This document shows positions 45,401 through 55,700 of a DNA stretch of 64,000 nucleotides, piece by piece; position 1 is the stretch's first letter, and every line of letters begins with the position of its first letter. Source of the DNA: Rhynchopus sp. YZ270_cl-10 (Eukaryota > Euglenozoa > Diplonemea > Diplonemida > Diplonemidae); the NCBI GenBank assembly GCA_964035575.1, contig OZ037926.1, positions 124,001 to 188,000 on the forward strand. Reading direction: 5' to 3'. The notes under the pieces were generated by a model. The model was not told where the DNA came from. It was given only the letters and a program-made list of their open reading frames with translations, and made no database searches. A program made the translations under genes and the position numbers.

Positions 45401-47445
45401 CACGGCTTCCCAAAGTGGTACTTGTTCACCCACCGCCGGCGGTACTCGTCCGTCAGCAGCACCTGGCGTGGCTTTGCGTACTCGGCACACAGCGTCCCAT
45501 GCACGTACATCCCTGTCTCCATCACGTTGTGCTCCCAGGTCATGTCGTGTCCCGAGAGCTGGTACTCGAAGCTGTCCTGCGTTGTGTCCGTCACCCCCTC
45601 AGGCCAGTAGATGCATTCGTACACACCGCACAGGAAGTTCGGCATCGTTGCGTCGGGCACCACCAGCGACGACGTCCCAACAGCCCCGCACCTGTTCCCC
45701 AGCGTCTCCACCTCTGCCGCACCCAGGGCACGCGAGTACACACGCACGTCCCACACCTTCCCAGGGTGCTGTGGCACAGAGAGCACGCCCCCCACCTGCA
45801 TCGTCCCCGACACAGACACAGACGCACCACCCGCAGCCACACCGTTCACGTACACAGCCACAGCACCGTCGGCAGCAACAACCACTGCCACATGGTTGCA
45901 GTGGCGTTGCGAGAGCGCTGTCGTGTGCACCACCGCCACCTCCGCCCCGCCTGCAGCCCGCACTGCCACCGACACACGCCCTGCATCCTCGGCAACCGTC
46001 ACCGCCTCAGACTGCAGCAGCACACCCGTCTGCCCCGCTGTGTGCGGCTGCACCTTCAGCGACAGCGTCACACCGCCCGGCCCAGCAGACAGCGCACCAA
46101 AGTCCACACTCACCGTGCGCGACGTCATGTCCGTCACACTTTCGTACGGGAACTCCTGCTCGCGCCTGTCCGTGGGGAACAGCTCCGCCGACACTGCGTG
46201 GGCGTGTGCAGACAGGTCTTCGTAGGAAAACTCGAGCGGCACGTACGCGAACAGGCTTGCGTCAAAGGGCCCCTCCTGTCCGATGTCTGCCAGCGCACAG
46301 CGTGCCTCGCAGCGGTTGAACGAACACACCATCCCCGCTGCACAGCTCCCGCACTGCGCAGTTGTCCCGTCCTGCGCACGTACCACACCGCACACAGCAC
46401 CGCGTTGTGCACACACTGCAGCCGAGGACGACGGCGATGACGGAGACGGCGTGCGTGTGGCAGGTGTGCTTGTGCGTGGTGCTGGTGTGTGAGGTGCCTG
46501 AGTGCGTGGTGCATGTGTAGCAGGCGCAGATGTGGCAGGAGCCTGCGTTGCAGGTGCTGCTGTGCGAGGAGCCTGTGTCGGCGGTGCACTGGTGCGTGGT
46601 GCGCGCGTGGTAGGCGCAGATGTGGCAGGAGGCTGTGTTGGTGGTGCTGATGTAGGAGGAACCTGTGTCGGTGGTGCAGGAGTGTCGGGTGCCGATGTCC
46701 GTGGTGCCTGTGTTTTAGGTGCTCCTGTGCGAGGAGCCTCCGTCGCCGGAGCACCCGTCTCCACCAGGCACGGCGCACGTGCCTCCTGTGGCGTCATCAC
46801 GTGGTCCGCAAAGCTCACGTGGTCGACGAAGAACTCCCCGGAACGCGACCTTTTTGTGCCCCCCAGGTGGAACTCCCCAATCGCCATCCCGCCGTACCTC
46901 GAACTCTGCTGCAGGTCCATCGTCGCACTCTTCGACAGCACAAGCTCGCCGTCAACCCACAGCCGCAGCATCGTCTCTGCAGCTGTGTACGTCAACACAA
47001 CCTGGTGCCACACACCCACCACAACCTTTCCACTGCTCCTCACACGAATGAGCGGCGTGCGCACACTCAGCCCTCCACTAGAGTCCACTGTCACCCACGC
47101 ACCCCAGTTATCACGTGACCTGTCGCGTGCCCTGTCCGTCCCACCAAGCGTGAACAGCGTACGGTCCCTGCTCAGCACCACAGGCTTCACGTAACCCGCA
47201 ATCGAAAAGTCGACGTTCCCAGTGGGTGCCCCGTTCCCCTCCTTCAGGCTGATGAAGTCCAGACTCCGCATGTGGTACGACTTCCCACACACTGCGTTGC
47301 TGCCAGACCCAAGCGCAAGCTTCTTCGTTGTGCTCGTCCTCCCAAACGTGTCCGTCACCTCAGGGCCGTCCAGGGTGTACTGCGAGTAGATGCTTCCCTG
47401 CACCAACCCCACACACAGAGCCAGCAGTGCCATGCTCTGCCGCAT
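42457..47445 (-). CDS. Secreted multidomain LamG/peptidase/acetylesterase protein
   Basis: About 1662 residues. Order: signal peptide (MALLALCVGLVQGS); LamG-like domain (10-230); Thr-Ala-Pro repeats; a Cys-rich patch (340-385); second LamG-like domain (about 390-580); a zinc-peptidase-like domain with HENFH near 686 and a following FLAESSASW that could supply the third ligand; second Pro/Thr linker with four APSTPP units; a CE6/SASA-type esterase domain with FLMAGQSNMVGHG near 1095 (Ser nucleophile) and DLYHYYHYDGGSMVAIGERA near 1305 (late catalytic acid/His region); a cadherin-like domain (GVLANDRG, FVYTPAAAFVGRDTFSYTV); final LamG domain (DGEWHHVAAVV, DEMRVYRAALS). It is an extracellular glycan-binding and deacetylating protein. 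Start 47445 is the first ATG with a signal peptide; 47433 is possible, since GCGGCAG just before it could be the acceptor. Confidence 0.85.
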   Translation of the reverse strand: MRQSMALLALCVGLVQGSIYSQYTLDGPEVTDTFGRTSTTKKLALGSGSNAVCGKSYHMRSLDFISLKEGNGAPTGNVDFSIAGYVKPVVLSRDRTLFTLGGTDRARDRSRDNWGAWVTVDSSGGLSVRTPLIRVRSSGKVVVGVWHQVVLTYTAAETMLRLWVDGELVLSKSATMDLQQSSRYGGMAIGEFHLGGTKRSRSGEFFVDHVSFADHVMTPQEARAPCLVETGAPATEAPRTGAPKTQAPRTSAPDTPAPPTQVPPTSAPPTQPPATSAPTTRAPRTSAPPTQAPRTAAPATQAPATSAPATHAPRTQAPHTPAPRTSTPATRTPSPSSPSSSAAVCAQRGAVCGVVRAQDGTTAQCGSCAAGMVCSFNRCEARCALADIGQEGPFDASLFAYVPLEFSYEDLSAHAHAVSAELFPTDRREQEFPYESVTDMTSRTVSVDFGALSAGPGGVTLSLKVQPHTAGQTGVLLQSEAVTVAEDAGRVSVAVRAAGGAEVAVVHTTALSQRHCNHVAVVVAADGAVAVYVNGVAAGGASVSVSGTMQVGGVLSVPQHPGKVWDVRVYSRALGAAEVETLGNRCGAVGTSSLVVPDATMPNFLCGVYECIYWPEGVTDTTQDSFEYQLSGHDMTWEHNVMETGMYVHGTLCAEYAKPRQVLLTDEYRRRWVNKYHFGKPWTQYVLHENFHSYQSRAQGSTKFLAESSASWGAFSQKPTAYDTILGMYTLQPQLALWTTQSSTFADGIVDIGKGGHQYGAAIWEWFVTHHVLGDDFWVGKVFNRARLGLAPLSGAPAEGMYNALAEAGYDMREVFSDFAARVTTWDVDYEETFRASEEGSFRRLDRKNKKNTEDPVAYEEVDNKVAVFYGAGGTDGAWVSVPGRYMIGDWAFNAYEVSGVATETQYTVGVVPSAANPAYSEFRAQAVVHNTATGERRYVRLPAALAGTGGKAVTATVRVGAGETLYLVVANTPATQFTDFLAYSYHYLIQEGGGPHVPVPVTAAPTPLPTPIPSTAAPATRAPATQPPATEAPPTAVPSTGAPVAATSVPVTGTPPRSSIAPAPSTPPAPSTPPAPSTPPAPSTPPTRNPPRVFLMAGQSNMVGHGSTADLKNYLSLRTELLETRSDVFAKSIIERSRGTGGLGPFYGSSFGPELGFGHVLGDALSEDVYLFKASKGGTQIARADHWSPTGDADNLYAQMVAGFAAFRATLPADHVVSGFVWSQGYSDASSDKDANGYEAALTKLIAAVRAEVGVPALPVVVVQGNDNQGVRGDVIRRAQAAVATADAHADWVPSDDLYHYYHYDGGSMVAIGERAGRAMLPLLGVSAAGAFPDVYVAVLGAVLQVGAAEGVLANDRGVAAQGAQAAVTAAPAHGTLRLGASGGFVYTPAAAFVGRDTFSYTVVQNGVAGAAAEVEVWVETQDAAAEHLILHYAFESAGVPVSPSASVSVVHDSTKRVQAYLDPTGVSVGVPGGVSGNCAELSGRQGAWNDGHMKVQMSPMPAFLLLREDDVTVSTWVKIAAGMNGGDMPIFSNAGRPTSPGLTLLTAGNSFKTVVYARDGAKVTVEGNTAHPIDDGEWHHVAAVVSRATDTATNYVDGVAVSTASIAGVVGLFEEGYYTRFGGVAWLGKYNKFVGHMDEMRVYRAALSPSQVAQLYADRM

Positions 47446-47996
47446 CAAACCACAGGGAGAAGAAAGGACGCGTACGGAGGGTTTGATTACGATGCTGATT
47501 TTTGTATTGTGTTTAGCAGTAAAAATACCTGTCATAGTGTTGTGAATAGAAGCACCCACGAGCGAGGGTTAAAAAGTGCAAAAGGATGGGGAGGGGGATG
47601 GCAGCTGCGCCATGAGGTTTACTGGGTGTTATATTGTCTTCTCGCCTGGCAAGCCAGGTTGTGGTTTCTTATCTCTGGCTAGAGTGTGTTGTTTGTTCCC
47701 AGAGAACAGAACGTTGTTGCGCTCTGCTGAAAAGAACAATTCAACGGATATTTGGTACAAAAATGCAAAATAATCATTCAAAGAAGAGAAAGCACACAAC
47801 GACGATCAAAAACTCCAAAATAGCAAAATAAAATGAATGCAGTGCAAAAGCGAAACACAGAACTAGCGTAACTATCAATAACTCCTTCACGAACTGATGC
47901 GGCTTGTTTTTCTCGAAGGAGCCACATCCAAATGCCTTTGGAACAGCAAAATAAAGCAATGCCCTATCGCAGATGCACAGTGACAAAACAAAAACA
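47446..47996. other. Intergenic stretch, PB1-UBA gene to secreted protein
   Basis: No gene seen. A GTATTT after ATGACAG at about 47531 could be a 5' leader donor, but nothing confirms it. The rest is A-rich. Confidence 0.45.
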
Positions 47997-49307
47997 TCAC
48001 AGCATCTCCTCCAAAACAGCTGCAACGTCTCCGTTGTGCCTCTCAAGCACAGCACGCACGTCTGCAGTGATGTCGAACCCCATGTTCCGCAGGGCAGTCA
48101 CACCCGCACTGTTCTCATGCACAACTGCCTCCTCGTTGCTCTGCACCAGTACCTCCTGCACAGCCAGCTCTTCCGTTGCTGGTGGTGCTGACGGCTCCAC
48201 TGCTGGGGTCGCAGCCTCAGTCGCATGTACACCTTTCCTCCCGTACACATGGCAGCGTGGGCCGTGTTTACCTGCGCGCTTCACACTCCGACGGCAGCAC
48301 GGTGCTTCAAGCTCTTCAGGTGTCGGTGCTGTGGCCATCTGTGCAGCCTTGTCAGTATCATCATCTCCACTCTTCTTCCCGTGCACACGGCACCGTGGAC
48401 CATGCTGACCTGCGTGCTTCACACTCCGACGGCAGCACGGTGTCCCTTCCTGCACAGACTGCCATCTATGCTGGAACTTCTGTCCCTGCAGAGTTGGTAG
48501 TGGCATCGTAGAGTTGCCAGTCGCATCTGCACTTTTCCTCCCGTGCACACGGCACCGTGGACCATGCTGACCTGCGTGCTTCACACTCCTACGGCAGCAC
48601 GGTGCTTCAAGCTCTTCAGATGTCGGTGCTGTGGCCATCTGTGCAGCCTTGTCAGTATCATCATCTCCACTCTTCTTCCCGTGCACACGGCACCGTGGAC
48701 CATGCTGACCTGCGTGCTTCACACTCCGACGGCAGCACGGTGTCACTTCCTGCACAGATTCAGATTCCACCTCGCCTTCCACGTCACCTGCCTGCTTCTG
48801 TTCCTGACCCTGTGTGTGTGCCTGCCACTCAGCCAACAGCTGGCGAATCCCAGGCATGGCTCCGTGACGACCATGCATGTGTTGGTGGTGGCGGTTCCTG
48901 TGTCCATCTCCCTGTGCGTCACGGTGGCGCGGATGCCTCTGCTGGCCAAGACACACTGCAGACCCATCCTGCGCACCTATCGTCACCACCAGACGCAGGG
49001 CATGTTGTTGTGCACACACGTCCGCGTCGTCTGCCCCACGTGCCTCCCGCCAGAGCGCCACACACTCGGCCCACTCCTCGTCCAGGTCCACCGTCACCAG
49101 GTCCCCCTCGTCGTCCACGTAGCGCAGCGTGAACACCCCGCACGCCCACTGCCGCACACACCCCTTCACATCCTCCAGGCTCGGGCAGAGGAGCCGTGTG
49201 CGCCGCTGCTCCACCACCCTCCGCCCGCGCACGAGCACAAACTTCAGCGGCACCCCGACCGCAGCCTCTGAGGAGAGCTGCATCGTCGCTGCCTCTGTGT
49301 GTGTCAT
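47997..49307 (-). CDS. PB1-UBA protein with four Cys/His repeats (autophagy-receptor-like)
   Basis: A 436-residue protein. Residues about 18-108 form a PB1 domain (VPLKFVLVRGRR, FTLRYVDDEGDLVTVDLDEE, an OPCA-type acidic motif). Residues about 400-436 form a UBA domain (ALRNMGFDITADVRAVLERH, DVAAVLEEML). Between them are four copies of CCRRSVKHAGQHGPRCRVHG (near 190, 235, 290 and 335), each with Cys and His spaced to bind zinc. p62 and NBR1 share PB1, a ZZ zinc finger and UBA in that order, so this looks like a protist relative with the ZZ replaced by a new repeat. WQSV near 282 could act as an LC3-interacting motif. Copies 1-2 and 3-4 form a 300-bp direct duplication. Copy 4 is the most diverged (RVH to HVY). 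It probably links ubiquitinated cargo to assemblies. Confidence 0.85.
   Translation of the reverse strand: MTHTEAATMQLSSEAAVGVPLKFVLVRGRRVVEQRRTRLLCPSLEDVKGCVRQWACGVFTLRYVDDEGDLVTVDLDEEWAECVALWREARGADDADVCAQQHALRLVVTIGAQDGSAVCLGQQRHPRHRDAQGDGHRNRHHQHMHGRHGAMPGIRQLLAEWQAHTQGQEQKQAGDVEGEVESESVQEVTPCCRRSVKHAGQHGPRCRVHGKKSGDDDTDKAAQMATAPTSEELEAPCCRRSVKHAGQHGPRCRVHGRKSADATGNSTMPLPTLQGQKFQHRWQSVQEGTPCCRRSVKHAGQHGPRCRVHGKKSGDDDTDKAAQMATAPTPEELEAPCCRRSVKRAGKHGPRCHVYGRKGVHATEAATPAVEPSAPPATEELAVQEVLVQSNEEAVVHENSAGVTALRNMGFDITADVRAVLERHNGDVAAVLEEML
48240..48740 (-). repeat. 300-bp coding tandem duplication
   Basis: Within the PB1-UBA gene two 300-bp (100-codon) units, each with two Cys/His repeats joined by GDDDTDKAAQMATAPT, follow one another almost without change. 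This is recent in-frame expansion. Confidence 0.85.
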
Positions 49308-49738
49308 TGTCGCTGTCCTCGCTCCGACCGTACCTGCTGGCGCTGCTGGCTCCGTTGTGTTGTGTTTGCTCTTCGCTTGTGGTTCTCCTCTTTGCTTTGG
49401 TTAGGTTAGTGTAGACAAAGATGTGTGGTCACGAATAAGAGCAATGTGTATAGGATATGGTCTGTGGGTATGGTATGGTACGCGAAGAGAAGCAAAGGAG
49501 GATAGAAAGATAACATGCAAAGAAACCACACACTTTTTTTCTTTACTTAATTTGGGCAAACTTAGGGGGGACGGGGAAGAGCAAGCTGGGGTATATCGTC
49601 CTCGTAAGACCGGACGGAATACGGTGTAAGATAGGTGCCTACGAGCACCTTTTTCCTTTTTTATACGCAAAGGCAACAAAAGAAAAAAAAAGAACTCTGT
49701 TCGGGGTTAGGTTAACAACACACTCTTTCACAACCACT
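49308..49738. other. Intergenic stretch, dynein to PB1-UBA gene
   Basis: No gene seen. There is no good pyrimidine tract before the PB1-UBA ATG. A GGTACGG after CAGCAG close to the start might be a splice donor. Confidence 0.45.
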
Positions 49739-52700
49739 TCACGGATGGGTGTTGGTTATCAATCGGGTTCCTCGCTTGGAGGCGAGGATACTGTCGGAGC
49801 AGGGGAGCGTGAAATACTCACAGTCGTGTGTTGCACATGACGAAAACCACTCATATATAGGCAGATCCGCACGCTGGCTTCTATTTATATCGAAGGAAGG
49901 CGTAGGCACAACGAGGAGCACTGGCAGAGGACTCAACACCCCTGGTTCAGGCACGATGCTCGCAGCCGACTGCGACCAACGTCCGTTGCAGACCGACACG
50001 CCGAAGATGTAGCTCCCTACCTCTGGGTACTTATCCACTTCATCACAGTCCATGAACTCCGTCACCGTGCAGCTCATCTTATACGACCCAAGCTGGTACA
50101 CCTGCGCCGTGGAGGCAGAGAGGAAGGTCATCGCTGAGAAGAGATCATCTTTGAAGAAGAAGGCGGGCAGCCAGAAGGACGGCGGCGGGCCTTCGTTCAC
50201 CCATTCGGTGATCCACTCGACCTTCGCCTTTACGTCTCGCAGCCAGGAGCCCAGGGGGAGGAAGCGCTCTCCAATCTCTGTGCCCCCAGCGAGGTAGTGT
50301 GCGGGGCTGTTCTCCTTGGCACGGAACTCTCTGTTGAGGAGACGCCATGTGAGGGGTACCTCGTGGGCAGCAAGGGCACGTCCCAGGGCAGATGTCTGCG
50401 AGGGTTCGAAGGCGTAGCTGCGTATGTCTGTCTCGACGGTCTCGAGGAGCTCGTTGTACGCCCCCACCTCGCGACGGAGGATCGGTGCGAAGGGGTTTTC
50501 GATCTGCGATTTTGAGTCCAAAGGTGCGGTGCAGTCGGGATGCATATCCTGTGTCTTAATAACAGACGGCAAACACTGCAACTGTCGCAACGCAACCTCT
50601 TCATGTTCAAACCGCCGTACCATCTCCCCATCAGGGTCGCTCAGTGGTATTGCATTAAGCGGCTCCGTCGGCGCCAATGTCGTCAAAAAGGAGCTCACTT
50701 CCTCCTCTGTCTCAAGACTTGCCGTAGAGGTGAGACACGCTGAGATGGTGTCCTTCACGACAGCCTCGATTCTGGCCAGCATAAACGGACAGTGCGACGC
50801 AGCGCCGTACAGCCCTTTGGCGACACCATCTAAAAAGGAGTCGTCCATCTTCGCTCCAAGCGAGGAGAAGACAAAGACGTGCGCATTGTCCCACTTCTGC
50901 ACACGGCGGAGCCCCCAGAGGGCTGCATGGAGAACACATATTTTTGTGACCAAGAGTTTTCGTGCTGCGGAAGGTGCGGAGGGGACTTTGCCTGGTGCAT
51001 GGCTGGTCGCGACGCTGGAGACTGCAAGCTTGGCGCGACGGTAGCACATCACGACGTCCGATGGTGTGTCGAAGACGAGCCGCGCGCTTTCTGCGATGAA
51101 CGCAAGCGACAGCCCCTTCATATCGGTCACCACGAAGAGGCGGAAGCAGGACTCCGCTGCAGACGAGCACAACTCATTCACGAAGTACGCCACCACCTCT
51201 GGCCGCGACGCGACGTCATACAACACAAACCACTGCCCGAGATGCACCGCCGTCTGAAGCCTCGCCTGCAACTGCTTCAACGGCTCCCACGCCGTCACCG
51301 CCACCACCGACTCTATACGTTGGTTCAACGCAGCTACCTTCTTTATCTCCAATATCGCCTCCCCTGTCCCAGCACGCTGCGGCACCACAACGGGAACATG
51401 GCAGAACGAATGGTCCAAAACCGAAAAATTCGAAGCCAACAATCTGTGCGTCTCAGGGTAGATCACATCCCCCACAGTCGACAGCGCATTCTCCGAGATG
51501 CACGCCGCAAACAGAAGCAGCTCATAGCTCTCCAACTTCTCCTGCGACAACAGCCAATTTCGCACATGGTTATACCCTATATCCTCCAGCTGTTTAATCG
51601 ACAACCCACTCAGGAGATGCTCCAACACCTTCTGCCAATGCTCCGAACAATGTGTGTTTACTGCTTCTCGAAGATCGTTCAGGCAAAACCCTCCACCAAG
51701 GTTTTCGTCAACACAAACTATTCCAGTTTTTCGCGTAACGGAGTCGATGTAATCCGCTTCTTCTTGGTTGATGCGTTCTTCAAGAAGACCTCCAGGGAGT
51801 TCCATTGCAATCCAGAAGAGCATTCTGTCATGACGGAACAACCCTGGGGCGACAATCTTTGTGGTGTCTGCACCGAGGTTGATGAGATCTAAGAAGGCGG
51901 GGAGTTCGTAGAGGTAGATAGGGTCCTGTGTGGAACGGTAGAGGGCTGCGAGGTACAGAAAGGTGCGGATTGCGTTAGCAGGCGACGTGGTCTGCTGCTC
52001 GCGGATGGTGAGCAGCTCCTCCAGCTCCGCTTCGTTGCGCATGATGTTCTCTACAATCTGCGCAGACGCGGCCGCATTCGACCGCACCTCCCCAGACACA
52101 TTCGTCGACGTGGTCGGCTCCTCCTCAGAAGAATACAATATGTCCAGCAACATATCCTCCGTCACACTGTTCTTCACTGTCATGCTGTACAGATTCGACA
52201 GTTTGTTGCATATCTCCAAGCTCAGTTTCGGCTCATTATGAAACGCAAGACCAGTATCAAACGCAGATTCCACTCCAGAAAGACATTCAAACCGGACCTG
52301 GCAACACAGAGTAGAGTTGACGGGAGAAGGGGAGCACACGAAGAGTTTGGTATTCCCTGTTTCGGAGGCTTTGCTGATTAATGCGATGAGGTCTTCAGGG
52401 AATGTGGCGGGAACCTTTTCGACCAATACTGGGACCCCGCTTTCAAGCGATTCGACCGCAGAGGAAAGGTTTGATATAGTGCACACTGTCAGCCCTGGAT
52501 AGCAGCTTCGCATCCAAAACGATGCCACACCATGAGGATCGATCAATGCTGGCACCGACCAGCTGTGTGTCACCAAAAAAGCGGATTGATGACTATGTAC
52601 ATCCGCAGGAAGCCCTGAGGTAACCCAGTTTTCATGTACATCTGCAGTATGGGAGGTGGTCTCGGGAACCCATAGTCCGGTCTCCTCAAGCCCCATTAAT

Positions 52701-55700
52701 GACTCGAATTTGCGGATTAATGCTTCACGTTGCTGCAAATTGAACGGACCAAGATACGCCAAACACGCGGAATGAACAAAAAGGAGGGAACCATCACCAA
52801 GCTTGGTCATCCGCTCTGCCTCTTCATGCCAGAAATCGATCTTTCCTATCACCGCATCAGCAAAAGAGGAGGCGCGACCGACCATCATCTCCTCCTTTAG
52901 ACGTACATCTTGGGCATGAAGATACGCAGACTTCACTGTTTTGTATTCTTCCTCGCTTTTGATGAGCGCTAATTCTAGATGCTGAGCTTGCCCCTTTAAT
53001 GCTTCTACCACTTCTTTTAGACGGTGTACTTCGGTGTTGGCGTCTGCAAGGAGGAGTTTGGTTGGTTCTAATTCTTGGTATTGTTGTGCCATGCGGTAGG
53101 CTGCGCGGACCCATTGGCAGAAGGCGCCAGCAGCGGGGTTGACAATGCGGAGGTTGGAAGGGTGGAATTCGGGGTTGTCGATCGCTGTTTTGCAGTGTTG
53201 CAGGATTTTGTCTACATTATCCTCGATGTCAAAGGCGTCTAGTTTGCCATGTGGACGGTCGACCAAAAACCGCTTCGCAGAATCCCACCCCGACGGCAAC
53301 GAGAACACATCCAACAATGACGTCATCACCAACATAATCTTCGGCGACGGAGTCCGAATCGACAGCAATTCATCAATATCCTTCTTAGTCGTCGCCTGCA
53401 CAGCATCCAACGCAAAAGACACCTGCGGTTTAACCGACTCAATAGAGGTCGTAATATTCTTCAAAAGAACACGAGAAGAATCGACCATCTGATGCAGAAG
53501 CTCTTTATTGTGTGACAACTGTACATTCACCTCTGTTAGCGACTGTGTGTCCTTCTCTACGACCTTCTCCTTTGTGTCGGTCATATCGCATAAATCTTCT
53601 AAATCAGGAATCAAAGCGGCGAGACGCTCTTCGCCTTCGTCCTTCCGCTTTTTGATATCTTTGACAAGAGTGATGGCACGCTCGATCTTTTGTTTTTTTA
53701 GCAGTGCTTCGGAGAGTTGTGTACTGCTTAGTGACTCTGCGAAGACGCGGAGGTGGCGAATTGAGGGGCAAGGCAGGTTGTGTTCGTCTGCAGCGATGCA
53801 TACCGCGCAGTGTGCCTTGGCGCAGAGTTCGGAAAGCTCTTGGGCGACGATGACGTCGCGTGGAGTAGGGTTCTGTGTCAGCATCTCGTAGCTCATTTGT
53901 GAGATGCGTTTGTCGTCGTCGTGGGCGACATGAAGGAACGACGCTGCAGAGAACATCCCAGAGAGACTCCCCGCCACCCTCGCAGCGCTCTGCGGTGTCA
54001 CCAACACCGCGAGACCCAGATTCGCGATACACGCCTCACGCACTCTCTGCAGCACCCCTTGCGACCTCTCATCGCTGTTCTTCGAGATGACCCTCGCAAG
54101 CTCAGACGTAAACTCCGATGTGAACAACGCTGTTGGCAGGTTCCCTTCCACCAAGGCCCGCATTGCGGACAGCGCTCCGATCACCGCTTCATAGCGTTCG
54201 CTGCTGCTCTCGTAGCCAAACTCTGTTGTGTTGACCGCAAACACTGTCCGATTCTTCTGGCAGACTGCAGCAACCACCGCCTCCTTGACCCCATCTGTGA
54301 TGTCCTCATGCCTCGCCCAGAGGAGCGACACCTTTGAAAACTTTGCCGCAGTTTCCAGCACCGTAGACCGTCCGCTCCCCTCCCTGCCGCTGAGGATGAC
54401 AACCGCAGGCAGCGACAGCGCGACGCTGACACGGATGCAGAGGTACGACGAACGCAGGCCGTGGTACCTATGCGCAGAAGGGTTGACCTTGAGTGCCAGC
54501 TGTACCTGCTCGCTGTTTGCAGGGCCGCAGACGGGGACTCCAATGCCAACCGGGCAGTACTCTGTGTGAGGAAAAATTTTGCTGATTTTCTGCTCAAAAA
54601 CGTGAGAAATATTTGCCGAACACCACAACGCATCGGATTCCAGAGAACAGCGGTCTGTGAAGACCCGGTTCAACGAATAGTTCATCAGGCGGTAGAGTTC
54701 GTCTGGCTTTGAGACGGAGTCGATGAAGGTCAGAAATGTCTCCGCAATTTGCCGCACCGCAGACAACGCAAAACAGAACTGCGGGGTGACGGATGGCGTA
54801 TACCTCAGGCAGGTCCTGGAGGAGAACAGCACAGACACCGCAATGTCGATGCTCTGCTCTGTGCATGGGAAGATCCGTTCCACATAGGGCGAGCGCTTGA
54901 CGGTGGGACATAAGAAGTGACGGAGCATCTGCGTGCACTGTGCTTCATCGATGTCTGGTAGTGCTAAGGTCAAAAAGCTGTCGTAGCACCGCCCGCCGCC
55001 CCCTCCGGCCTTCTCCGGACACTTCCCCAGCAAAAAGCTGCAGAACGTTGTGTTCTCCAACACCAACCCCCCGGTGTTAAAGTACGACTGCTGCAGGGCA
55101 AGCTGCCGGATGGTTTCAAGAGGCGACACATTGCCTGCCTGGTTCGCTAGGTGCACATCATCGATGAAAAAGGTCACCTCTGCGCCCTTCAGTGCGTCCA
55201 CTATCTCGGCACCCGACGTCGTCGGAAGCACTCTAAGATACTCCCCTTGGACACGCAGGGCGATGTTCTGGATGATTGTCGATTTGCCAGAGTCGACTCC
55301 ACCTTCGAGGATGACGTTCATCCCTAAGGCGAGAAACTTCCCAACCAAATACGTATATGAGAGTATGTGGGGAAGTGGGCAGAAGTTTGCGAACGGTGCA
55401 GGATGTGTCAACAGATAGCAGGTCTCCACCAAAGGCGTGTCAAAGCGTATGAAGGTGCAGGTCTCGGTGCATGGGAAGACTTCGAAGATGTTGTCGGGGA
55501 AGGTCGCAACGTATGTGTAGTGTGCGTTCCAGAGGTCGGCGCATTTGGTGTGGATGCTTTCGAGGTGTTTGGTGGCGGTGTTGCCTGCAGCATAGCACCA
55601 TGCGGTGCAGTACATCAGCACCATCGCGAATTTGCCTTCGTCCTCCAGCACGCCGTCCGTGTCGTTCTCGAGGAACGCCTTCAGCAAGGAGATCAGACTC

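Noticed and set aside
43147-46440. Several plus-strand Arg/His/Pro-rich frames
   Set aside because: They are mirror frames of the GC-rich 1662-residue secreted protein.
47446-47559. Longer start of the secreted protein at 47559
   Set aside because: The added residues lack signal-peptide character and would bury the clear signal peptide that starts at 47445 or 47433.
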